A stretch of 60,850 bases of DNA from Tiamatella sp964451715 (GTDB lineage: Archaea; Thermoproteota; Thermoprotei_A; Sulfolobales; Acidilobaceae): NCBI GenBank assembly GCA_964451715.1, contig CAYVIZ010000002.1, positions 1 to 60,850 of the forward strand, given 5' to 3'. Made by a program: the position numbers and the translations under genes. The notes beneath the pieces are model-generated. The model did not search any database, was not told the origin of the DNA, and worked only from the letters and a program-made list of their open reading frames with translations. Below are positions 35,256 through 42,723 of the stretch, one piece after another. How positions within the stretch are numbered: position 1 is the first letter of the stretch; the number at the start of each line of letters is the position of its first letter.

Positions 35256-35878
35256 GTGTTAACCACCTCCTTATGCCGGGCTATTTCCCTGTAATCCTCT
35301 TTTATCTTAGCAAGAACCTCCTCAAAGTGTGATGGGAGGTTCTCTGGAGGCAGTCCTCTACTAAGATAACCGGAGAACAGGGTTTCATACTTCTGGGGAT
35401 TCTCTTCCTTGAGTTTAAGCGCATAGCTCGCTACGTGCTCTCCCTTTATCCTGTCCTCCCCAGGTATCATCTCCTCACTGTGAGGTATAGAGACTCCTGC
35501 ATCAAGCGCCCCTTTCAACGCAGCGAAAACCTTTCCTCCCGGCACGGGAGTCGTGAAACCTATATCCAGTACAGCCTCTTCGACGCCCGCTTTTATGGCT
35601 CTATACCCTGCAAGTAAACCAGTTAGATAGGCTGCACTCGTACTAGAGCCCCCGCCTTTCCAGCCGTAAAGCTTGTATAGCTCCCTACTATGAGCAGCAG
35701 CTATCGTAACGTCTCCTTCAGGCTTAGCAGTAATAACCTGCACCCACACATACTTAAGCGACGGCCTGACTACAAGGCGGGTCTTTCTCGATAATATCAC
35801 AATATACCTTTTCCTATAGTTCGTTTTACCTTCTCTCCTCCTCCTTCTAGGCACCTTGTATCTTGGTCCTCTACCCAT
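35252..35878 (-). CDS. rpl18: 50S ribosomal protein uL18
   Basis: 208 aa, binds 5S rRNA. GRGPRYKVPRRRRREGKTNY at the N-terminus and AAYLTGLLAGYRAIKAGVEE in the centre are the archaeal L18 (eukaryotic L5) pattern. ATG 35878 is chosen because AGGTG lies just before it; the longer ATG 35902 adds eight unlikely residues. Confidence 0.96.
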   Translation of the reverse strand: MGRGPRYKVPRRRRREGKTNYRKRYIVILSRKTRLVVRPSLKYVWVQVITAKPEGDVTIAAAHSRELYKLYGWKGGGSSTSAAYLTGLLAGYRAIKAGVEEAVLDIGFTTPVPGGKVFAALKGALDAGVSIPHSEEMIPGEDRIKGEHVASYALKLKEENPQKYETLFSGYLSRGLPPENLPSHFEEVLAKIKEDYREIARHKEVVNT

Positions 35879-35898
35879 GTTCACCTCACCTCTCAGGA

Positions 35899-36354
35899 TC
35901 ACTCCTGTATGATGCCATGCTCACGCATGTATCTCCTCATCGCGCTTAGATTAGCGAACATGCCACCCTTTGATAATCTGTAGAGCCTTCTATACGTTTT
36001 CCTATCGATTATCTCTTTATCCCTAAGATACTTCAAGTATTTTCTCATCTTCCTTATCCTGTTTATCCAGTCTTCTTTTGGATCCTTCCTTGCAGTTTTA
36101 GCTCCTTTCCTTTTACCGTATCCTCTTCTATGTCCTTTCCTCCTCTTCAACTTTCTCTCGAGCCAGCCACTATGGCTGTTCCCCTTAACGGGCTTCACCC
36201 TTATATGCCCTTGCCTTATAAGGGCCCTTACATCGTCTTTTGTTATAGCGTCTGCTATGTCGTCAGAGACTTCGGGATCAGGGTTTATCCAAACCCGCGA
36301 CTCTCCTACTCCCAGAATTTCGGCTGCAAGCCTTCTCTGCAGCTTATACCTCAC
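35899..36354 (-). CDS. rpl19e: 50S ribosomal protein eL19
   Basis: 151 aa, archaeal/eukaryotic-specific. LQRRLAAEILGVGESRVWIN, DIADAITKDDVRALI and the basic GHRRGYGKRKGAKTARKDP match eL19. Its start overlaps the eL32 stop by 4 bases, and it ends about 20 bases before uL18. Confidence 0.96.
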   Translation of the reverse strand: MRYKLQRRLAAEILGVGESRVWINPDPEVSDDIADAITKDDVRALIRQGHIRVKPVKGNSHSGWLERKLKRRKGHRRGYGKRKGAKTARKDPKEDWINRIRKMRKYLKYLRDKEIIDRKTYRRLYRLSKGGMFANLSAMRRYMREHGIIQE

Positions 36355-36746
36355 TGTATCATCCCCCCATTAGCTATCCTTATACCCCTCTTCCTCGCTT
36401 CTTCAACTATTTTCATCTTTAACTTTAACCCCACACCGGATCCTATGTATACTATATGCCTTCCGGGATCCACGCTCTTGAGATCCGCCAGATTGTTCAC
36501 AACTATAACCTCTCTACCAGAAGGATGTAAACCCCTTATCTCCTTTGGACTCCTATACCCCACCTTTACTATGGGAGGATATCCTTTAAGCTGCAGCCTC
36601 ATTTTGTTGTCTATTCCCTTTGGCTTCCTCCATGACTCCTTCCTGCCTAGCTTCCAGAACCTCCAAGACAGGTATCTTACAAACTTTACCTTCCTTCTCC
36701 GTATCCTGTGTATCCTGTTCCTTAGTCTAGAATATTCTCTGCTCAT
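36351..36746 (-). CDS. rpl32e: 50S ribosomal protein eL32
   Basis: 131 aa. FVRYLSWRFWKLGRKESWRK, KGIDNKMRLQLKGYPP and the C-terminal VGLKLKMKIVEEARKRGIRI are typical of archaeal L32e. It overlaps both neighbours by 4 bases, consistent with coupled translation. Confidence 0.96.
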   Translation of the reverse strand: MSREYSRLRNRIHRIRRRKVKFVRYLSWRFWKLGRKESWRKPKGIDNKMRLQLKGYPPIVKVGYRSPKEIRGLHPSGREVIVVNNLADLKSVDPGRHIVYIGSGVGLKLKMKIVEEARKRGIRIANGGMIQ

Positions 36747-37294
36747 TCTTCAATCACCTTCTTCCTATATATGTAGATTCCATCCATGAATTTCCTTCTG
36801 TCAAAGCCTTTTACTTTAGTTGCGAGCTCTATATTGGCAGCTGTTTGCCCTACAGCTTCAACGTCTATCCCCTCTACAACTACATCCTCACCTTTCACAC
36901 TAACCTTTACGCCTGGCATTATACGTGCTACCCTAGGCGCGCGTTCTCCTAGGAAGTTATTTATCAGAACCTTGTCTCCTTCTACCTTAACGGTTATCGG
37001 GAAGTGTGAGAATATTATCTTCAAGTAATACTTGTAGCCTTTGGTTACACCTATTATCATGTTCCTTATGTGTGCTATTATAGTACCTATCTTGGCCCTA
37101 TCTTTAGCCCTAGCAAAATAAGCCTCAGCTACAACCTTACTACCCTCTTTTCTGAGTAGAATAGGCCTCATATGGGAGAAATCCCTCTCTAAAACCCCCT
37201 TAGGCCCCTCTACCCTCACTTTCAGCCCATCTATCTCTACATTGACGTCTTCCGGTATCTCTATCTCCTTCCTGACATGAACATCTTTAACCAT
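36743..37294 (-). CDS. rpl6: 50S ribosomal protein uL6
   Basis: 183 aa. Two L6 repeats: IPEDVNVEIDGLKVRVEGPK in the first and FPITVKVEGDKVLINNFLGE with VVVEGIDVEAVGQTAANIE in the second. The start ATG 37294 is preceded by GAGGTGAGG; the upstream GTG 37306 lies within that motif. Confidence 0.96.
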   Translation of the reverse strand: MVKDVHVRKEIEIPEDVNVEIDGLKVRVEGPKGVLERDFSHMRPILLRKEGSKVVAEAYFARAKDRAKIGTIIAHIRNMIIGVTKGYKYYLKIIFSHFPITVKVEGDKVLINNFLGERAPRVARIMPGVKVSVKGEDVVVEGIDVEAVGQTAANIELATKVKGFDRRKFMDGIYIYRKKVIEE

Positions 37295-37318
37295 AGCCAG
37301 CCTCACCTCATCCGAGTA

Positions 37319-37720
37319 TTAGTAAACATAAGCCAGTAGTACACCGCCCGTCTTCTTGCCGATGGCCTCTTTATGGCTCATGACTCCTTGAGGAGTCGAT
37401 AGAATCAGTATGCCTATGTCTTTACTAGGCAGGTATTTTTGGAGATCTATAGGCATCTTCTGTAAATCCCTATAACTCACCGAGATCCTAGGCTTTATAA
37501 CACCGGTTTTGTTTATACGTCCTAGTAGCTGAACCTTAAACTTGCCCCATCGCCCATCGTCTATGTATTCAAATTCTCCTATGTAGCCTTCTTTCTGCAT
37601 CACCTTCAAAACCGCTGCTATAAGCTTTGAGGAAGGCATTATTACTACTTCCTTCTTATTACGTATAGACGCATTATATATTGAGACCAGAGCGTTAGCG
37701 AGAGTATCCAACATAACCAT
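37319..37720 (-). CDS. rps8: 30S ribosomal protein uS8
   Basis: 133 aa. DTLANALVSIYNASIRNKKE opens the protein, VMQKEGYIGEFEYIDDGRWG is central, and the closing LSTPQGVMSHKEAIGKKTGG is the S8 rRNA-binding end. ATG 37720 has GAGGTGATG eight bases before it, partly within the uS14 stop. Confidence 0.96.
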   Translation of the reverse strand: MVMLDTLANALVSIYNASIRNKKEVVIMPSSKLIAAVLKVMQKEGYIGEFEYIDDGRWGKFKVQLLGRINKTGVIKPRISVSYRDLQKMPIDLQKYLPSKDIGILILSTPQGVMSHKEAIGKKTGGVLLAYVY

Positions 37721-37731
37721 CCGTCATCACC

Positions 37732-37896
37732 TCAACTGTATTTCTTGAAGCCCAGAGAAGGAGCAAGCTCTCTAAAACATTGCCTGCATAGGTATATACC
37801 GTACTTCTGGATCACAGCATCACGTGTACCGCAACGCATGCACTTCTGAGCACCGCGGCCCATAACCTTCGGCTTAGGAGGCCTGTACTTCCCCAT
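37732..37896 (-). CDS. rps14: 30S ribosomal protein uS14 (zinc-binding form)
   Basis: 54 aa from ATG 37896, behind GAGGTGAG. The zinc knuckles are CMRCGTRDAVIQKYGIYLC with RQC, four cysteines in two CxxC pairs. GKYRPPKPKVMGRGAQ is the archaeal N-terminus; earlier in-frame codons up to 37923 belong to the end of uL5. Confidence 0.95.
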   Translation of the reverse strand: MGKYRPPKPKVMGRGAQKCMRCGTRDAVIQKYGIYLCRQCFRELAPSLGFKKYS

Positions 37897-37906
37897 CACA
37901 CTCACC

Positions 37907-38470
37907 TCACACCCACTGGACATTAAACAACTCTGTAAGCAAAGCCATGGTCTCCTCAGGAGTCACACGGTGCCTCCTAGGTATATGCACCCTGCGATTA
38001 CGTTTTCTCCTAACTATACGGAAGCCCGGTCTCTCGATAGTAAGTATGACGTCCATCCCTATAATGCCCAGTTCCGGGTCATACTTTACTCCGGGAAGAG
38101 AGATATGCTCCTCTATACCAAAAGCAATGTTGCCGAACTCGTCTATACTAGAAGCCTTAAGCTTATGTCCCACGGCTTCCAAGGCCTTTTCAAGGAACTC
38201 ACGAGCCTTCTCTTTTCTAAGAGTAACCATAACAGCTATATTCTCCCCCTTCCTAACACCGAAGGCTCTTATAGTCCTCTTAGCCTTACGGTATACGGGT
38301 TTCTGACCAGTATAACTCTCGAGGAACTCGGCGACTTTCTGCAGCCTCTCTCCCCCGTATCCTAGGCTGACATTGACTGTAACTTTTGCAATAAACGGCC
38401 GCTTCATAGGACTCCTCCGCCATTCCTCAAGTATCTCGCTAAAACGTTCAGAAGACAGTACTCCACTCAT
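37907..38470 (-). CDS. rpl5: 50S ribosomal protein uL5
   Basis: 187 aa, contacts 5S rRNA and tRNA. FIAKVTVNVSLGYGGERLQK, LESYTGQKPVYRKAKRTI and GIMGMDVILTI-like LGIIGMDVILTIERPGFRI are family marks. I choose ATG 38470, which overlaps the eS4 stop as ATGA and has GAGGGTG at proper spacing. Confidence 0.96.
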   Translation of the reverse strand: MSGVLSSERFSEILEEWRRSPMKRPFIAKVTVNVSLGYGGERLQKVAEFLESYTGQKPVYRKAKRTIRAFGVRKGENIAVMVTLRKEKAREFLEKALEAVGHKLKASSIDEFGNIAFGIEEHISLPGVKYDPELGIIGMDVILTIERPGFRIVRRKRNRRVHIPRRHRVTPEETMALLTELFNVQWV

Positions 38471-39228
38471 TTCCATGCACCCTCAGGCAGGCTTATTTCC
38501 GGCTTATCTCTCCCTATGACGAATATGTAGTCCATACTGGTCTGAAACTTTGACCCTCTAACATCTTCTATAGTTACAACACTACGGTGTAGCCGTATAC
38601 CTTTCTTGTATTCCACTATCCTACCTACACGTCCAACGTTTCGTCCTCCCGTAATAATGGCTATAGCCCCCTCCTCGAAGGGATAATACTCTACTACCTC
38701 TTGTTCTGGGATGGTTATCTTTAGAGAGCCGAGAGTCTTGTATTTATCCTCAACCGGGTTCCGTGGATCCTGAACTCGGATAAGAACATTCCTTCCATCA
38801 TGCAGGTTAAGCTGTACGTCTCCCCTCTTCACGGTAGTCTTGTCTTTTATGAGAGACAGTTTATACTTTGCCTCCTCCCCGTCTATAGGATGGAGAGCAA
38901 AGAACTTCACAGGATAGGGGATAAGCCTATACGCCTCGCCTGTATCTCTTATTCTAACTACATCCATAATACCCACGGGATACTTGTAATCCTTCCTTAT
39001 ACGGCCATCAACCTCGATGTGACCCTCTGCTATTATCTTCCTGGCCTCGCGAGCAGTATCCGCTAGACCCAAAACATTCCTCACTATTATAAGCAGGGGT
39101 AGACTCATACTAGACGGGTGAGGCCCTGCCCTCGGTTTCACAGTCCATTTGTATTTCTTTCTAAGTATAGGCCAGAACGCCGGTGTGTTTAACGCTTTTA
39201 GCCTACGTTGTCCCCCCATTCTAGCCAT
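38467..39228 (-). CDS. rps4e: 30S ribosomal protein eS4
   Basis: 253 aa, archaeal/eukaryotic-specific. The N-terminal RRLKALNTPAFWPILRKKYK and the S4-type region with LGLADTAREARKIIAEGHIE are followed by a KOW-like turn (ITGGRNVGRVGRIVEYKKG). Either of the first two methionines may start it. Confidence 0.96.
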   Translation of the reverse strand: MARMGGQRRLKALNTPAFWPILRKKYKWTVKPRAGPHPSSMSLPLLIIVRNVLGLADTAREARKIIAEGHIEVDGRIRKDYKYPVGIMDVVRIRDTGEAYRLIPYPVKFFALHPIDGEEAKYKLSLIKDKTTVKRGDVQLNLHDGRNVLIRVQDPRNPVEDKYKTLGSLKITIPEQEVVEYYPFEEGAIAIITGGRNVGRVGRIVEYKKGIRLHRSVVTIEDVRGSKFQTSMDYIFVIGRDKPEISLPEGAWK

Positions 39229-39276
39229 TATCCAGACACCTCTCCATACAAGCTAATTTTACATGGTAATATATAC

Positions 39277-39657
39277 TTACTCCTCCTTCTTGCCTCTTCT
39301 TTCTATTATTTTCTTCCTGTAATCGTCATCTAGGTTCAGCTTGATTATCATGACATTTGATGGATGAATAGGCGCGAATACCTGGTCGCCATTTGCTTTT
39401 TTCCTGGTCACTCCATCTACGAATATACGATACTTGGATAAGTCGACTCTAACCACATTGCCCTCCATTCCCCTATAGTCTCCCCTCATTATCCTTACGG
39501 TATCTCCCTTCCTTACAGGGAGATTCCTTACACCATACTTCTCTCTAAGCTCGTGAGACAAGATTGCGGTCACCTGTTTCTGCCTAAGATGGAGGGGAGC
39601 CTTGAACAAAGCTCTCCTCTGTTTCCTGGGTTGCCTGCTAACTGTAAGTCTAGCCAT
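39277..39657 (-). CDS. rpl24: 50S ribosomal protein uL24
   Basis: 126 aa. QPRKQRRALFKAPLHLRQKQ is the archaeal N-terminus. The KOW motif VRKGDTVRIMRGDYRGMEGN is central, and the closing VFAPIHPSNVMIIKLNLDD is conserved. It lies 12 bases after uL14. Confidence 0.96.
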   Translation of the reverse strand: MARLTVSRQPRKQRRALFKAPLHLRQKQVTAILSHELREKYGVRNLPVRKGDTVRIMRGDYRGMEGNVVRVDLSKYRIFVDGVTRKKANGDQVFAPIHPSNVMIIKLNLDDDYRKKIIERRGKKEE

Positions 39658-39669
39658 ACGCGTTTCACC

Positions 39670-40092
39670 TCAGATGATTAAAGTAGCTAGATTGGCTATT
39701 CTAGGAAATCTCTCTGCGGCTTCTTTTGCTATCGGCCCCCTGATCTCTGATCCTCTAGGTGTACCGTCAGGATTGACTATCACAACGGCGTTATCCTCAA
39801 ACGCTATCCAGGTACCGTCAGGCCTTCTGAACGGCCTTTTCTGCCTTACTATGACAGCGTGAACAATTTGCCTCCTCATATTGGGGGTTCCCTTCTTTAC
39901 GGATACCACCACTATGTCTCCTACACCAGCGAACGGAAGCCTCCTCAGCCTACCCTTGTATCCAGGCACACCGATGATCATTACCTCTTTTGCACCGCTA
40001 TTATCCGCAGTAGCTACGTAGCTGCCTACCTGTAGACCCGCGTTTATCTTCCTCCTCGATGTGGGTATACTGATTTTAACCTTGGAAGGCAT
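39670..40092 (-). CDS. rpl14: 50S ribosomal protein uL14
   Basis: 140 aa. TADNSGAKEVMIIGVPGYKG, VGDIVVVSVKKGTPNMRRQ and the basic VIVRQKRPFRRPDGTWI identify L14 in its archaeal form. Its start overlaps the uS17 stop by one base. Confidence 0.96.
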   Translation of the reverse strand: MPSKVKISIPTSRRKINAGLQVGSYVATADNSGAKEVMIIGVPGYKGRLRRLPFAGVGDIVVVSVKKGTPNMRRQIVHAVIVRQKRPFRRPDGTWIAFEDNAVVIVNPDGTPRGSEIRGPIAKEAAERFPRIANLATLII

Positions 40093-40451
40093 TACTGGCT
40101 CACCTTCTTGAGGCCTAGTACTACAAACTTAACGGTCTTAGATATAGGACGCGTCTCCCCTATTACCACAATATCTCCTTCCCCAACATCTGTACAGGGG
40201 GGAAGATAAGCGTGTATTTTCTTGCTCCTTTTCTCGTATCTCTTATACTTCTTGGAATAGTAGAGATAACTATGTGAAACCACAACCATCCTAGGAGTTT
40301 TCGCTTTTACAACCTCTCCAGTGAGTACCACACCCCTAACCTTTATGTTCCCATGCCATGGACAATTTGGATCATCACACGTCCGTTTAGGGGGTTCAAC
40401 ACCCGGTATTCCAACACTCTTAACCAGTTTTTTCACAGGCAACACATACAC
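40092..40451 (-). CDS. rps17: 30S ribosomal protein uS17
   Basis: 119 aa. The archaeal N-terminus with PPKRTCDDPNCPWHGNIKVR precedes the OB fold (GVVLTGEVVKAKTPRMVVV, YKRYEKRSKKIHAYLPPC, DIVVIGETRPISKTVKFVV). It starts at 40451, three bases after the Rpp29 stop. Confidence 0.96.
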   Translation of the reverse strand: MYVLPVKKLVKSVGIPGVEPPKRTCDDPNCPWHGNIKVRGVVLTGEVVKAKTPRMVVVSHSYLYYSKKYKRYEKRSKKIHAYLPPCTDVGEGDIVVIGETRPISKTVKFVVLGLKKVSQ

Positions 40452-40454
40452 CTC

Positions 40455-40835
40455 CTAACCGCGCCTAACCGCCTCTTTCACCCTATCTTCTGGTCTGTAG
40501 TTTATTAGTTCTCCGGTCACCTTAACCCAGTCATTACCTGGCAGTCTAAACATGAATACTCCCCCGGCTTTAAATACTTTCACAACTCTCATATCCCTCG
40601 TTTTTATCCATAGCATGTTCTTGGTCTCCCATACAACTATCCCTTCTATCCCTTCCAAATACTTATTCGTGTGAGAAGCTACTTTCACTTCTAGCCCTAT
40701 TAACTCATGCCTAGCTATGTTTCTACCAGTTATTCTCAAGGAGCGGCTATCCCCTGTGAATTCCGTGGGAAATAAACCCCAGTCACAATATAATGATAAA
40801 GGACCGGCTGGAATTTGGATCAGAGTAGATATCAA
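40455..40835 (-). CDS. rnp1: RNase P protein component 1 (Rpp29/Pop4)
   Basis: Protein subunit of archaeal RNase P, which trims tRNA 5' ends. The conserved core is ITGRNIARHELIGLEVKVAS, then YLEGIEGIVVWETKNMLWIK and GGVFMFRLPGNDWVKVTG, the Sm-like fold of Rpp29. Its place between uL29 and uS17 is standard in archaea. TTG 40835 gives 126 aa, but TTG 40739 begins right at the conserved core behind AGGGGAT and may be the true start, giving 94 aa. Confidence 0.92.
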   Translation of the reverse strand: MISTLIQIPAGPLSLYCDWGLFPTEFTGDSRSLRITGRNIARHELIGLEVKVASHTNKYLEGIEGIVVWETKNMLWIKTRDMRVVKVFKAGGVFMFRLPGNDWVKVTGELINYRPEDRVKEAVRRG

Positions 40836-40840
40836 TTAAA

Positions 40841-41041
40841 CTACTTGTTTTTCCCCAGCTCTTCTTCTCTATTTATTGTGAGAATCCTAGCAATATCCCT
40901 TTTCAACGCCTTTATCTTACCAGGATTCTCGACGACTCCTCCCCTTATCTTCCCCCTAATGTTTATCAGCTCATTTTTAAGCTCTTCAAGCTTCTTCATT
41001 CTCTCCTCGCGGCTCATCTCCCTGATTTCACTGGGCTTCAT
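40841..41041 (-). CDS. rpl29: 50S ribosomal protein uL29
   Basis: 66 aa from ATG 41041, which has GAGGG just upstream; longer in-frame codons lie inside uS3. KPSEIREMSREERMKKLEEL and the closing IKALKRDIARILTINREEE are the two-helix L29 pattern. It overlaps the uS3 stop by 14 bases. Confidence 0.95.
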   Translation of the reverse strand: MKPSEIREMSREERMKKLEELKNELINIRGKIRGGVVENPGKIKALKRDIARILTINREEELGKNK

Positions 41042-41729
41042 TTCCCTCAACCCCCTCGGCCTCAACTATTTCCTCAAGCTCTCTCTCCGCTTCCCTCTGC
41101 TCTCTAAGTGTACTCACGAAATCACTAACCTCGTCCTCCCCCTTGATTCTCACATAATCGCCGAGCTTGCCAGGCTTTACTATAGTTACCTGGACCCCTA
41201 TAATCCCCTTCTTCAGGAGAGCGTGGGCGATAGCCTTATCCACGACATAATCAGTATGATCCCCTGTCTTGTATATCTTTCCAGCTTTATACTTCTCAAA
41301 TCTTGCCCGTTCACTAGTCAATTTACCACTTATAACTATCTCCACACCAACAGCCCCTGCCTGCATTATCCTCCTAAGCGATATGAACGCCACTCTACGG
41401 AAGTGGTACCCCTTCTCTATATTGCTTGCAATTCTGAAAGCATTAACCCTAGCATCAAGATCGGGGTTCTCTACATTCATAACGGATACCTGCGGGTTAG
41501 GCAGTTTAAATATGTTCTCGAGGACCTGCGTTATCTTCCTGACCGTAGCCCCTCTAGCCCCTATTATCAAGGCAGGTCTTTCAGCAAATATTGTGACACG
41601 CGTACCTATAGGAGTCTGCACTATGTCAACTCCACTATATCTAGCTCGCGCGAACTGCTTCGCTAGATACTCGTCTATCATAGCCTTTTGCATTGCCTGT
41701 TTTATGAAATACCTCTTGATGAGAACCAA
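41028..41729 (-). CDS. rps3: 30S ribosomal protein uS3
   Basis: 233 aa. The N-terminal KRYFIKQAMQKAMIDEYLAK is archaeal, the KH domain contains ERPALIIGARGATVRKI, and the C-terminal domain has SLRRIMQAGAVGVEIVISGK. I start at TTG 41729, 8 bases after AGGAGGTG; the longer TTG 41750 lies within the end of uL22. The acidic C-terminus (ELEEIVEAEGVEGNEAQ) is crenarchaeal in style. Confidence 0.95.
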   Translation of the reverse strand: MVLIKRYFIKQAMQKAMIDEYLAKQFARARYSGVDIVQTPIGTRVTIFAERPALIIGARGATVRKITQVLENIFKLPNPQVSVMNVENPDLDARVNAFRIASNIEKGYHFRRVAFISLRRIMQAGAVGVEIVISGKLTSERARFEKYKAGKIYKTGDHTDYVVDKAIAHALLKKGIIGVQVTIVKPGKLGDYVRIKGEDEVSDFVSTLREQREAERELEEIVEAEGVEGNEAQ

Positions 41730-41733
41730 GCCG

Positions 41734-42204
41734 TTACACCTCCTGCACAACTACCTCTATGTGACTGCTGACCTTGTACTTGGGACTCGATCTCCCATAG
41801 GCGCGGGGCATCCAGCGCTTTACAACCATACCCTTATGAGCGGCTGCATGTATAATCTTAAGCCTCTCTATGTCAAGTCCCTTAACGTCTGCATTGTTTT
41901 CAGCATTGCGGAGAAGCTTCAACACGTAGCTTGCAGCTTTTACAGGATACCTACCGGCAGGCCAGCCCCACTTGGCTCCAAGCCCTCTTCGGTGTGCTTG
42001 TTTTCCGCTATACCTCCTGAAAGGCACCGCCTCTTTTTTCTCGATTACCCTTTCGAGTAAGTTAATAGCGTCATCCAGCTTTTTCCCTCTGATAGCATTC
42101 ATAACCTCATACATAACCTTGGGATGCACTGGGACATCCTTTAAAACAGCCTTCGCGATCCTAGTCTCATCCCTAGTTTTAAAAGAGTACTTCCATACAG
42201 CCAT
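41734..42204 (-). CDS. rpl22: 50S ribosomal protein uL22
   Basis: 156 aa. KVMYEVMNAIRGKKLDDAIN, the archaeal/eukaryotic loop AHRRGLGAKWGWPAGRYPVK and the C-terminal KRWMPRAYGRSSPKYKVSSH identify it. ATG 42204 follows GGGGTGATCT. Confidence 0.96.
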   Translation of the reverse strand: MAVWKYSFKTRDETRIAKAVLKDVPVHPKVMYEVMNAIRGKKLDDAINLLERVIEKKEAVPFRRYSGKQAHRRGLGAKWGWPAGRYPVKAASYVLKLLRNAENNADVKGLDIERLKIIHAAAHKGMVVKRWMPRAYGRSSPKYKVSSHIEVVVQEV

Positions 42205-42217
42205 CCATAGATCACCC

Positions 42218-42646
42218 CTACTTCTGTCCTATGTGGAGACTCGACCTTGTAGCCTTCAACCCAGGCTCACCGTGCTGTACTATCCTGGTAGATGGACTGA
42301 ATTCTCCTAGATAATGCCCTATCATCTCGGGCACTATGCGGACTGGAACGAATTCTTTCCCATTATAAACCGCTACTGTAACACCCACCATTTCAGGCAG
42401 TATAACCATATCCCTTACATGAGTCTTTACTACAACTTTTTTACCCTTAGCCGCCTCCTGTTTTGCTTTCCTTATCTTGAGGAGCAGTTTTATCTGGGCC
42501 TGCGTGAACCCCCTCTTCAAGCTCCGCCTCTGACGGGCGGGCAGCAGCTTTATGAACTCATCCATGCTCATATTCACAAGCTCTTCAAGCGATTTACCCC
42601 TATACCTAAATTTCTTCCATTCCATAGGTATTTCCTGCGTGCTCAA
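42218..42646 (-). CDS. rps19: 30S ribosomal protein uS19
   Basis: 142 aa, the first gene of the cluster. FRYRGKSLEELVNMSMDEF and the later IGHYLGEFSPSTRIVQHGEP are typical of archaeal S19. It starts with TTG 42646 after GGTGGAG. uL2, uL23, uL4 and uL3, which usually come before it, are not upstream, so the S10 operon is split here. Confidence 0.96.
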   Translation of the reverse strand: MSTQEIPMEWKKFRYRGKSLEELVNMSMDEFIKLLPARQRRSLKRGFTQAQIKLLLKIRKAKQEAAKGKKVVVKTHVRDMVILPEMVGVTVAVYNGKEFVPVRIVPEMIGHYLGEFSPSTRIVQHGEPGLKATRSSLHIGQK

Positions 42647-42682
42647 CTACTCCACCCTATCATCCAACCACTGCTCTACACC

Positions 42683-42707
42683 AATATAAACAACACCCTT
42701 TTTAAAA
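42683..42707 (-). promoter_or_regulatory. Promoter region of the ribosomal protein cluster
   Basis: On the minus strand TTTATATT (42683-42690) and TTTTAAAAA (42699-42707) are TATA-like. The first lies about 40 bases before the uS19 TTG, placing a transcription start near 42660 and a short leader that includes GGTGGAG. No other clear promoter is seen until uL15. Confidence 0.4.
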
Positions 42708-42723
42708 TTATTAGCCGGGAACA

